NCBI GenBank assembly: GCA_021780975.1
Contig: JAJXXS010000341.1
Location: 1 to 5,624, forward strand
Reading direction: 5' to 3'
From: Pseudomonadota bacterium
Lineage (GTDB): Bacteria > Pseudomonadota > Gammaproteobacteria > Burkholderiales > Thiobacillaceae
Length of the DNA: 5,624 nt
The translations under genes were made by a program, and so were the position numbers. The notes under the pieces are model-generated. The model did no database searches and was not told where the DNA came from. It worked only from the letters and a program-made list of their open reading frames with translations. This document shows, in pieces, positions 1 to 5,624 of this stretch (the first letter of the stretch is position 1; the number at the start of each line of letters is the position of its first letter).

Positions 1-1127
1 TGCAGATCGCCTCCCAGGCGTTCCAGCGCAGCACGCGTCAGCAGCAGACCGATGCCGAGCGCATGGGCCGGCGTGGCGTCCTCATAGCCGGGTCCGCGAT
101 CGACGATTTCCAGTTCCACCGCCTCTCGCTCCAGCCGGGCGGCCATGCGCAGCGGCTCCGCCGAAGCGCGCGCCGCATTGTCCAGCAGATTGAAGATGGC
201 CTGGCGCAGCGCGTCATCCAGGCGCAGCTGGCGCTTCGCGAGCGCGGCATCCACCGCCAGCTCCAGGCGGCTATCCGGGCGCACCACCTGCCAGTCGCGC
301 ACGATGTCCTCCAACCAGCCGCCCAGCGGCGCGACGCGCGGCCCCTCACGGCCGGTTTCGCGCAGTTGCTGCAGCACGCGCCGGCAGCGCGCGACCTGCT
401 GCTCCATGCGCTGCAATTCCGCGCCCTGCTCGCCCGGCGGCAGCAGACGCAGGTTGTCCAAACCCACAGCCAGGGTGTTGAGGGGCGTGGCCAGTTCGTG
501 CACCGTGCTGGCCGCCTGTACGCCCAGGGCCAGCACCCGCTCATCGCGCAGAGCCGCCTCGCGCGCCTGATTGAGCGCGGCATCGCGCTGCGTCAGTTGG
601 CCGCGCAGGCGCAGCATGAAGCCGACCACCAGCACAGCCGAGAGCACGAAGTTGAACCACATGCCGAGCAGGTGCAGGCGCATGGCGTGCTCGCCCGAGA
701 TCGGCAGCGACAGGTGATAGCGCGCCAACAGGCTGTAGGCCAGCACGGCATAGCCGGCAAGCGCCACGCTCCCCGCTTTCGGCAGCGTGGCCGCCGCCAG
801 CACCACCGGCACCAGCAGCAGCGACACGAAGGGGTTGTACCAGCCGCCGGTGAGAAACAGCAGCACACCCCAGGCCGTGGTATCCGCCAGCAGTTGGGCC
901 CCATACTCCATCGCCCCCACGGCGACGCCGGCACGCAGGCGCCGCTGGCTCATAAGATTAAGTCCGGCCTGCCCCGCCAGGATCAGCGCCAGCGTACCCC
1001 AGGGCAAGCCGACCCCGAGCGCCCAGCGCACCGCCGCCACCACCGCTGCGAGCATGGCCAGGGCGATCCAGCGCAGGGCGACCAGCCGCTCCAGGGCGAC
1101 GGCGTATGAGGTGGAGGCGGCATCCAT
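1..1127 (-). CDS. regB: RegB/PrrB-family redox-sensing sensor histidine kinase (3' end outside window)
   Basis: Membrane sensor kinase expected to autophosphorylate on a histidine and pass the phosphate to a RegA/PrrA-type regulator according to respiratory redox state. 375 codons are visible; RegB proteins usually run somewhat past 400, so only the C-terminal tail is missing. Residues about 18-175 hold six hydrophobic segments. Residues 94-100 read GGWYNPF, matching the GGxxNPF motif of RegB proteins linked to quinone binding. The H-box is HELATPL with H210. C248 (context ARCRR), 38 residues later, fits the redox cysteine of RegB, which follows its histidine by about 40. The ATP-binding domain shows an N-box (FNLLDNA, N313 and N317), a G1 box (DRGPGY, 343-348) and a G2 box (LGIGL, G358 and G360). 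The ATG at 1127 is the first possible start, because an in-frame TAA lies three codons upstream. The partner regulator would lie beyond position 1. The family call is firm. The ortholog name (regB, prrB, actS or roxS) is less so. Confidence 0.88.
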   Translation of the reverse strand, partial: MDAASTSYAVALERLVALRWIALAMLAAVVAAVRWALGVGLPWGTLALILAGQAGLNLMSQRRLRAGVAVGAMEYGAQLLADTTAWGVLLFLTGGWYNPFVSLLLVPVVLAAATLPKAGSVALAGYAVLAYSLLARYHLSLPISGEHAMRLHLLGMWFNFVLSAVLVVGFMLRLRGQLTQRDAALNQAREAALRDERVLALGVQAASTVHELATPLNTLAVGLDNLRLLPPGEQGAELQRMEQQVARCRRVLQQLRETGREGPRVAPLGGWLEDIVRDWQVVRPDSRLELAVDAALAKRQLRLDDALRQAIFNLLDNAARASAEPLRMAARLEREAVELEIVDRGPGYEDATPAHALGIGLLLTRAALERLGGDL

Positions 1128-1213
1128 GGCTGGATTTTATCGCCCCCGCAGCCTGCGGCCTCCTCCAGCGCGCGGCTAAAATGAACAACGTCAGATTGCG
1201 CTGGAGCGCCGCC
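1128..1213. promoter_or_regulatory. Divergent intergenic region between the RegB-like kinase and nitroreductase genes
   Basis: This 86-bp gap separates two divergent genes and must hold or overlap both promoters unless transcription starts inside the coding regions. A TAAAAT hexamer (5 of 6 to the sigma70 -10 box) sits on the plus strand at 1177-1182, and the same hexamer sits on the minus strand at 1139-1134. Neither has a convincing -35 box. A short inverted repeat, CCGCA-gcc-TGCGG (1146-1158), lies between them and could be a regulator site. The plus-strand hexamer would start transcription near 1189, which favours translation of the nitroreductase from 1214. The minus-strand hexamer would start transcription at or next to the kinase ATG, implying little or no leader. 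All promoter calls here are inference from hexamer matching. Confidence 0.4.
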
Positions 1214-1825
1214 ATGATGGAAACCCTAGCCCTGCTCAACCTCATGCGCCGCCGCCATGCCTGCCATGCTTTCCTGCCCGGCGAGAGCGTCCGCGACGGC
1301 GACCTGCAGGTGGTGCTGGAGGCGGGGCGGTTGGCCCCCTCCTCCTTCGGCCTGGAACCCTGGCGTTTCCTGGTCGTGCCGGACCCGGCGCGCCTGCCGC
1401 AGTTGCAGGCGGCCTGCTTCGGCCAGACCCAGGCGGTCACGGCGGGTGCGCTGGTGGTCATTCTTGCCAGCATCGCGGATATGCAGCCCGACAGCTCGGT
1501 ACTGCAGGCGCGGTTGGCGCGCGAGCACGCCGACGATGCCGCCGCCGGCCTCGCCGCCTACCGCGCGTTTCATGCCGCCACGGATGTCCGCGCCTGGGCC
1601 ATTGCGCAATGCATACTGGCGTCAGCGCAGATGATGCTGGCGGCCACCGCCGCCGGCCTGGATAGTTGTCCCATCGGCGGCTTCGACGAAGCCGCGCTGG
1701 CCGCCGTGCTAGGCATCGACGCGCAGCGCGAGGCCATAGCCCTGGTGCTCGCGCTGGGCCGCTGCGCGCACCCGGCAGGCGCCAAGCAGCGCCTGCCGCT
1801 GGCTCAACTGGTGGAATGGCGCTGA
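1214..1825 (+). CDS. Nitroreductase-family FMN-dependent NAD(P)H oxidoreductase
   Basis: Predicted cytoplasmic flavoenzyme that would use NAD(P)H to reduce nitroaromatics, quinones or similar acceptors through bound FMN. The true substrate cannot be read from sequence. The 203-residue length is typical of the family. The N-terminal arginine motif RRRHACHAF (12-20) corresponds to the usual RRSxRxF that contacts FMN phosphate. The stretch LAPSSFGLEPWRFLVV (40-55) is the family signature (LxPSSxxxxPWxF). DSCPIGGFD (150-158) matches the conserved SCPxxGF segment. Three in-frame ATGs compete: 1181, 1214 and 1217. I chose 1214 because GGAG at 1203-1206 lies 7 nt upstream and the family N-terminus begins there. 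The ATG at 1181 has no Shine-Dalgarno sequence and falls within a -10-like hexamer. The gene is divergent from the RegB-like kinase, so it may be under redox control (inference). Confidence 0.9.
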   Translation: MMETLALLNLMRRRHACHAFLPGESVRDGDLQVVLEAGRLAPSSFGLEPWRFLVVPDPARLPQLQAACFGQTQAVTAGALVVILASIADMQPDSSVLQARLAREHADDAAAGLAAYRAFHAATDVRAWAIAQCILASAQMMLAATAAGLDSCPIGGFDEAALAAVLGIDAQREAIALVLALGRCAHPAGAKQRLPLAQLVEWR

Positions 1826-1852
1826 GCCGCCTGGCAGCTCTCGCTGTTCGGC
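1826..1852 (+). terminator. Hairpin directly after the nitroreductase stop codon
   Basis: A bulged stem starts on the base after the TGA. GCCG (1826-1829) pairs with CGGC (1849-1852). After a 3-nt bulge, GGCAGC (1833-1838) pairs with GCTGTT (1843-1848), including two G-U pairs, around a TCTC loop. No run of T follows, so it is not a classic intrinsic terminator. It may protect the 3' end or act with Rho. The rest of the gap to 2094 shows no ORF I trust and no clear promoter; its only AT-rich patch is near 1929-1940. Confidence 0.3.
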
Positions 1853-2030
1853 CCAAGCAACGCCCCGCTTTCTTAATCGACAGATAAGCAACGGCTGTGC
1901 CCAGGAGCTTCCGCGCCCCATCCCCGGCTAAATTAATTCCCTGCCCGGACGATATTCAGTAGACGGCCGCCCCTGGCGCAAGCAGGTGGAGAAGGGTTTC
2001 TTGGGCAAGGAAATCCCACGACGCGCTAGT

Positions 2031-2047
2031 ACGGGCGGCACCGCCGT
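2031..2047. repeat. GC-rich inverted repeat upstream of the GGDEF-EAL gene
   Basis: ACGGGCGG-CA-CCGCCGT forms a stem of seven pairs if one G is bulged; the core is GGCGG/CCGCC. It lies about 50 bp before the ATG at 2095. It could be a regulator site or an mRNA structure in the leader. Lack of a T-tract argues against a terminator. Confidence 0.3.
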
Positions 2048-2094
2048 TACGACATGACGAAACCATCAACAGGAAAAATAAGCTCCGGCATGCC

Positions 2095-5000
2095 ATGAAA
2101 CTTACGCTGTCCACATCACCGAGCAGGTCAGCGTCCGGCCACGCGTTCGACCCCCCGGACCTGCGCCGCATGGCGTGGGGCCTGACCCTGTTGTCTGCCA
2201 CCGTGATAGCGCTGGTCTGCGCGGTCGCCTGGCGTACGTGGCGGCAGGTGAACCACGAGGCCATCGCGCGATTGCAGGCGCAGACCGCCTTCTTCGCCAG
2301 CGGACTTCACGAGCACTATGCCAACGCCGAACTACTCGCGCGCATCATGGCGCGGGAAATCACAAGCCACCCCTCGGTGCTGCAGCATCCTGACCAGGCC
2401 CGCCAGCTGCTGAAAGACAACCTACCGCTGATTCCCCAGGCCATCACCCTGAACCTGGTCAACGCCAACAAACAGATCATCGCCAGTGCCACCATGCCCC
2501 GTGCGCAACTGCCCGACCTGTCCAAGTACCGGTCCATCCTCCCCGGAGTGGATGAAGCCGCGCAACAGACAGGATTGGAGATAGGCTGGCCCGTGATGGG
2601 TGCGGTTTTGCATCATCTGGTCACCCCGCTGCGCTACCCCGTGCGTGATAGACAAGGCCATTTGCTGGCCATCATAGGCATGCCCATTTCATCGAGCGTG
2701 ATGCTCAGCCGACTCAAATCCGTCAGCAGCGTCCTCACCTCGGCATACCCCGAGATTGCCGTCGGCATGATACGCACTGACGGCCATCTCCTGGCGCGCT
2801 GGCCGCAGCCTCATACGAAAGACCTCGCGGCGTTCTACGCCAAGCGCCGCACCGGAATTTTGTTCCAGGACCTGGAACGCCACCCTGGAGCGCGCACAGG
2901 GGTGGCCGTCGGCTACATGAACGCCGACCCCAGCAGCCACCCGTTCCAGCGGCTGGTGGTCTGGCGGCGGGTGCCGGGCTACCGCGTCGTCGCTTATGTG
3001 GCGATTCCCCTGCAGAATCTCACCACCTTGTGGTGGAGTCATATGTGGCCGACCTTCGCGGGCCTCGCGTTGCTGCTCATGATGACGTTCCTCGGCTACC
3101 GCCGCATTGCCGCCATGGCGCGCAATCTGCAGCGCAACCACGTCTACGAGCAATCATTGTCGGCCGCCGGGCAATTGGCTCTGCAAACCGATCAGCCCCA
3201 ATACCTGCTGAAAAAAATCGCGCGGATGATCGAACACAACGGCCTCGCACGCGAAGCTGAGGTGTACTGGGAGAAGCCGACCAAGGATATCCCGGTGACG
3301 CCGGATATAGGCGAATTGATGCAACGCGCCGCGCATGCGCGTACGCTGGTGCACACGGCGGTGGACCACACTGCCATCCTCCCCTTGATGCACGAGAGCG
3401 CCAACTGCTGCGCCCTGCTCCTGCGTGGCCTGACAGGCTACCAAGATCTGGTTGCGGACGATTTCCTCATGCTCAGGCGTCTCGGCCTCCTCCTCAACGA
3501 GGCCCTGGATCACATGGACTTGCGCCGTGCCCTGCGCGAGGAAAGGGACCAGCAGCACTGGCTCGCCGGCCATGACCATCTCACGGGACTGCCCAACCGC
3601 AACCAGCTTGCCGGCTATCTCAACGAGGCCAAGGCGCGTGCCGATCACCATGAAAAACTGCTCGCCGTGGCCATGCTCGACCTGGACGACTTCAAGCCCG
3701 TCAACGACACCCATGGGCATGCCGCCGGCGATGCCCTGCTCAAGGAACTCGGCCAACGGCTTCTCCAAGGGGCCAGAAAGACCGACTTCGTCGCCCGCCT
3801 CGGGGGCGACGAATTCATCTTCGTCTTCGAGGACATTCCGCACATGAACGACCTTGAGGCCGCCCTGGAAAGAATCGAGCGCGCCGTCGCGGAGCCATTT
3901 GTGCTGCCCGATGGCGCCAGCATCCAGGTAGGGGGCAGCGTCGGCCTCACGCTCTACCCGTTCGATGACGTCGACTCCGACGGCCTGCTGCGCCATGCGG
4001 ACCAGGCGCTTTACGCGATCAAGAGCAAGAAACGCTCGCGCGAGCGGTTCTGGCAATATTTCAACCCCGGCGAGGTGAGCACGGCGCTGCGCTTGCGCGA
4101 ACGGCTGGCGGAGGATGCAGTGGCCTATTTCCAGCCCATCCTGTCGCTGCGTGACCGCAGGCTCATCGGTGTCGAGGCGCTGGCGCGTCTGCGTGACGGG
4201 AACCGCATCCTGTCGCCGTCCGAATTTCTTCCGCTGCTGGGGCTCAAGGAGCGGCTCGAACTCAGCCGCTTGATGCTGGTACAGGGCCTCGCCCTCCTAA
4301 AAAAACTGGATGCCGTTGGCATGCAGCTTGAGCTCTCCATCAACGTCGACCCCGATGTCCTGCTCGACCAGGATGCATCAGCCCGCCTGGTCGAAGCGAT
4401 CTCCACCACCACGATTGAACCCCATCGGGTAACGCTAGAAATTCTGGAGAACGGCGACTTCCTCTCGGTGCCGGCTGCGCGCGAACGCCTGCTGACGCTA
4501 AAAGCCATCGGCGCACGCATCGCTCTGGACGATGTCGGGTCGGCTTATTCCTCGCTCTTGCGCCTCAAGGAATTGCCAGTCGACAAAATCAAGCTCGATC
4601 AAGGTTTCGTCAGCGACCTGCACGAAAAGCCTGGCAACCTTGTGTTCGTGCAAAGCGTACTCGCCCTGGCCCACGGGCTGGGGGCGCAATTGATCGTGGA
4701 AGGCGTGGAAACGGAAACCATACTGGACGCCATGTCAGCCCTGGATGTGGAGGCGGTCCAGGGCTATGCCATCGCCCGGCCGGCGCCTGCGGACGTCTTC
4801 CTGGGCTGGGCACAAGAATGGACGCCAGCCACGAACCTCGTCCGGCGCCAAGCTCATACGCTGCTCGGCGCTTATGCCGCCCATCTGCACCAGAAATCGC
4901 TGCTGGAAGGCCTGCATGCTGACGAACTAGTCGCGGCCACGGCCTGCCGGTGCGGGCTGGAGCATTTCGTCACCCAATGCGGAAAGGCGGACCAGGACAT

Positions 5001-5142
5001 CCTGCGGACCCACCAAAAGATCGCCCTGCTGCTCAAGCTCCCACCCGAAACCCGTCCACGGGCCGATTTCGTCGCCGCAGAACGCGATCTCGCCGCTTTG
5101 GTGGAACGCGCTCTGCGCATGGAAGCGATTGCTGTCGGGTAA
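2095..5142 (+). CDS. Membrane-anchored sensor GGDEF-EAL protein (c-di-GMP cyclase/phosphodiesterase) with C-terminal His/Cys domain
   Basis: Predicted inner-membrane enzyme making and/or degrading c-di-GMP. Order of parts: TM1 about 26-47; periplasmic region about 48-311 that reads like a PDC/CACHE ligand sensor; TM2 about 312-335; a GAF-like region about 350-475 (weak); GGDEF about 490-650; EAL about 663-900; a C-terminal helical domain about 905-1015. The GGDEF domain looks active: LDLDDFK with D529, N537 and D538, then GGDEF at 570-574. An inhibitory I-site, RxxD (561-564), lies five residues before it. The EAL domain keeps its key residues: EALAR (E694), N750, E782, D812-D813, K833, E869 and Q889. 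Loop 6, usually DDFGxGxSS, reads DDVGSAYSS. The C-terminal domain has H930, C951-R-C953-G, C962 and H973 in a CZB-like pattern. No strong Shine-Dalgarno precedes 2095: AGGA at 2071-2074 is 20 nt away. M26 at 2170 is an alternative start but also lacks one. The net activity cannot be decided from sequence. Confidence 0.95.
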   Translation: MKLTLSTSPSRSASGHAFDPPDLRRMAWGLTLLSATVIALVCAVAWRTWRQVNHEAIARLQAQTAFFASGLHEHYANAELLARIMAREITSHPSVLQHPDQARQLLKDNLPLIPQAITLNLVNANKQIIASATMPRAQLPDLSKYRSILPGVDEAAQQTGLEIGWPVMGAVLHHLVTPLRYPVRDRQGHLLAIIGMPISSSVMLSRLKSVSSVLTSAYPEIAVGMIRTDGHLLARWPQPHTKDLAAFYAKRRTGILFQDLERHPGARTGVAVGYMNADPSSHPFQRLVVWRRVPGYRVVAYVAIPLQNLTTLWWSHMWPTFAGLALLLMMTFLGYRRIAAMARNLQRNHVYEQSLSAAGQLALQTDQPQYLLKKIARMIEHNGLAREAEVYWEKPTKDIPVTPDIGELMQRAAHARTLVHTAVDHTAILPLMHESANCCALLLRGLTGYQDLVADDFLMLRRLGLLLNEALDHMDLRRALREERDQQHWLAGHDHLTGLPNRNQLAGYLNEAKARADHHEKLLAVAMLDLDDFKPVNDTHGHAAGDALLKELGQRLLQGARKTDFVARLGGDEFIFVFEDIPHMNDLEAALERIERAVAEPFVLPDGASIQVGGSVGLTLYPFDDVDSDGLLRHADQALYAIKSKKRSRERFWQYFNPGEVSTALRLRERLAEDAVAYFQPILSLRDRRLIGVEALARLRDGNRILSPSEFLPLLGLKERLELSRLMLVQGLALLKKLDAVGMQLELSINVDPDVLLDQDASARLVEAISTTTIEPHRVTLEILENGDFLSVPAARERLLTLKAIGARIALDDVGSAYSSLLRLKELPVDKIKLDQGFVSDLHEKPGNLVFVQSVLALAHGLGAQLIVEGVETETILDAMSALDVEAVQGYAIARPAPADVFLGWAQEWTPATNLVRRQAHTLLGAYAAHLHQKSLLEGLHADELVAATACRCGLEHFVTQCGKADQDILRTHQKIALLLKLPPETRPRADFVAAERDLAALVERALRMEAIAVG

Positions 5143-5168
5143 CCGTGCCTAACCGCGCAGAAGGGGCA

Positions 5169-5180
5169 GAGAGGCCTCTC
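5169..5180. repeat. Perfect 12-bp palindrome after the GGDEF-EAL gene
   Basis: GAGAGGCCTCTC is a perfect palindrome 27 bp past the TAA stop. It has no spacer, so a hairpin would have to open its central pairs to form a loop, and no T-tract follows. It could be part of a weak terminator for the upstream gene or a protein-binding site upstream of the petA promoter. Confidence 0.4.
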
Positions 5181-5218
5181 GGCGCTCACGATCAAGCTTT
5201 CCACTCAAACAAAATTTC

Positions 5219-5247
5219 TTGACCGTTTAGGATTTCAAGACTACATT
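5219..5247 (+). promoter_or_regulatory. Sigma70-type promoter for petA
   Basis: TTGACC at 5219-5224 (5 of 6 to the -35 consensus) and TACATT at 5242-5247 (4 of 6 to the -10 box) are separated by exactly 17 bp, the optimal spacing. The promoter sits in an AT-rich island (about 5205-5300) in an otherwise GC-rich window. The expected transcription start is near 5254, giving a leader of about 160 nt before the petA ATG. It points the right way and no other gene intervenes. Confidence 0.6.
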
Positions 5248-5256
5248 TGCCATATT

Positions 5257-5275
5257 AAGATTTATCAATCTTTTT
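5257..5275. promoter_or_regulatory. AT-rich inverted repeat overlapping an IHF-like site
   Basis: AAGATT-tatc-AATCTT (5257-5272) is a 6-bp inverted repeat with a 4-nt loop, followed by three further Ts. Overlapping it, TATCAA-N4-TTT (5263-5275) differs from the IHF consensus WATCAA-N4-TTR at one base. It lies just downstream of the predicted petA start point. It could be an IHF bend site, an operator, or a weak intrinsic terminator for the upstream gene. AT-rich DNA gives such matches by chance fairly often. Confidence 0.3.
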
Positions 5276-5310
5276 ATCGTAAGTATATTTTAAGGATATT
5301 GCGACGAACC

Positions 5311-5334
5311 AGTGAAATGCTGACGGGTTTCACT
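5311..5334. promoter_or_regulatory. 7-bp inverted repeat in the petA leader (candidate operator)
   Basis: AGTGAAA (5311-5317) and TTTCACT (5328-5334) are perfect inverted repeats separated by 10 nt, so arm centres are 17 bp apart, a spacing common for dimeric regulator sites. It lies about 55 bp downstream of the predicted start point and 80 bp before the petA ATG. As RNA it could also form a stem-loop. I do not recognise the matching regulator. Confidence 0.4.
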
Positions 5335-5413
5335 TGCCATTGCCGCCCCCACTCGATGTTTTATCGCGCCACCTATCTTCCAACTTCTGATCCATATCCG
5401 AAAGGAACGCCGT

Positions 5414-5624
5414 ATGAGCCATGAAATACGCATAGAAGAAGCCTTAGGGGAATCATTCAATGCGCCCTCAGACCCCAAGAGGCGCAAGTTCCTGGTAGCG
5501 GCGACGGCGACGGTAGGGGGAGCGGGGGTCGTGGCGGCGGCGCTGCCCTTCATCATGAGCATGCTGCCCAGCGCCAAGGCCCTGGGGGCCGGGGCGCCGG
5601 TGGAGGTCGACATCTCCAAGCTCG
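5414..5624 (+). CDS. petA: Ubiquinol-cytochrome c reductase Rieske iron-sulfur subunit, N-terminal part
   Basis: Start of the Rieske subunit of the cytochrome bc1 complex, which carries electrons from quinol to cytochrome c1 at the periplasmic face of the inner membrane. Only 70 codons are visible, so the 2Fe-2S-binding boxes are not seen. Identification rests on the N-terminus. A twin-arginine motif, KRRKFL (22-27), is followed by a hydrophobic segment with AALPF (about 28-55) that in this family is the Tat signal and uncleaved membrane anchor. After it, PSAKALGAGAPVEVDISKL matches the family's usual PSxxAxAAGAPVEVDISKL junction. The ATG at 5414 is supported by AAAGGA at 5401-5406, 7 nt upstream. 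About 22 residues precede the arginine pair, slightly longer than many homologues. petB and petC (cytochromes b and c1) are expected downstream. The promoter at 5219-5247 and the AGTGAAA inverted repeat probably control it. Confidence 0.9.
   Translation, partial: MSHEIRIEEALGESFNAPSDPKRRKFLVAATATVGGAGVVAAALPFIMSMLPSAKALGAGAPVEVDISKL

Noticed and set aside
63..1109. 348-codon open frame on the plus strand opposite the RegB-like kinase
   Set aside because: Its product is dominated by Gln, His, Arg and Ala with no recognisable domain, and the opposite strand encodes clear kinase motifs. It is a shadow frame typical of GC-rich DNA.
1106..1213. Longer nitroreductase starting at 1106 or 1181
   Set aside because: The start at 1106 overlaps the divergent kinase gene, and its extra residues do not resemble the family. 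The start at 1181 has no Shine-Dalgarno and sits on a -10-like hexamer, whereas 1214 has GGAG at good spacing.
593..1473. Minus-strand open frames at 593-934 and 958-1473
   Set aside because: They are out of frame with the RegB-like gene, rich in Cys, Arg and Trp, and the second crosses the intergenic gap into the nitroreductase. The in-frame kinase reading explains the region better.
2001..2030. Possible promoter before the GGDEF-EAL gene (TTGGGC with a downstream GCTAGT-like box)
   Set aside because: The -10 candidate matches consensus at too few positions to call.
3154..4056. 300-codon open frame on the minus strand opposite the GAF-like and GGDEF regions
   Set aside because: It lies wholly antisense to a well-supported gene, shows no domain, and has the composition expected of the complement of biased codons.
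5290..5619. 109-codon minus-strand open frame opposite the petA start
   Set aside because: It overlaps the leader and the petA coding start antisense and has no recognisable content.
1..5624. Insertion sequences, CRISPR arrays, tRNA or rRNA genes
   Set aside because: No transposase motifs, terminal repeats, regularly spaced repeats or tRNA-like cloverleaf sequence were seen in the noncoding stretches.

Overview
The window is GC-rich (apart from one AT-rich island near 5200-5300) and reads as a chromosomal segment of a respiring proteobacterium, most likely beta or gamma. The reasons are a RegB/PrrB-type redox sensor kinase, a Tat-targeted Rieske protein of the bc1 complex with the N-terminal wording usual in beta/gamma-proteobacteria, and a large membrane-bound GGDEF-EAL protein. 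I cannot name the genus. No mobile element, tRNA, rRNA or CRISPR array was seen.

Layout: (1) 1-1127, minus strand: a RegB-family sensor histidine kinase whose C-terminal end lies outside the window. (2) 1128-1213: a short divergent intergenic region with -10-like hexamers facing both ways. (3) 1214-1825, plus strand: a 203-residue FMN-dependent nitroreductase-family oxidoreductase. (4) 1826-2094: noncoding, with a hairpin after the nitroreductase stop and a GC-rich hairpin before the next gene. (5) 2095-5142, plus strand: a 1015-residue protein with an N-terminal periplasmic sensor between two membrane helices, a GAF-like region, a GGDEF domain with intact active and inhibitory sites, an EAL domain with intact catalytic residues but an altered loop 6, and a C-terminal His/Cys-containing helical domain resembling a degenerate zinc-binding CZB domain. 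(6) 5143-5413: a noncoding control region with a perfect 12-bp palindrome, a good sigma70-type promoter, an AT-rich island with an IHF-like site, and a 7-bp inverted repeat in a long leader. (7) 5414-5624, plus strand: the start of petA, the Rieske iron-sulfur subunit, cut by the window end.

How the pieces may fit: three of the four genes point to respiratory redox state. The RegB-like kinase carries a quinone-site motif and a candidate redox cysteine, the nitroreductase is a flavin oxidoreductase, and petA opens a quinol:cytochrome c oxidoreductase operon. The GGDEF-EAL protein links an external signal, and perhaps a cytoplasmic metal or redox signal, to c-di-GMP. Functional coupling between these genes is inferred from proximity only. 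The most unusual object is the GGDEF-EAL protein: five of its six cysteines lie in the two cytoplasmic candidate sensing regions and none in its catalytic domains.
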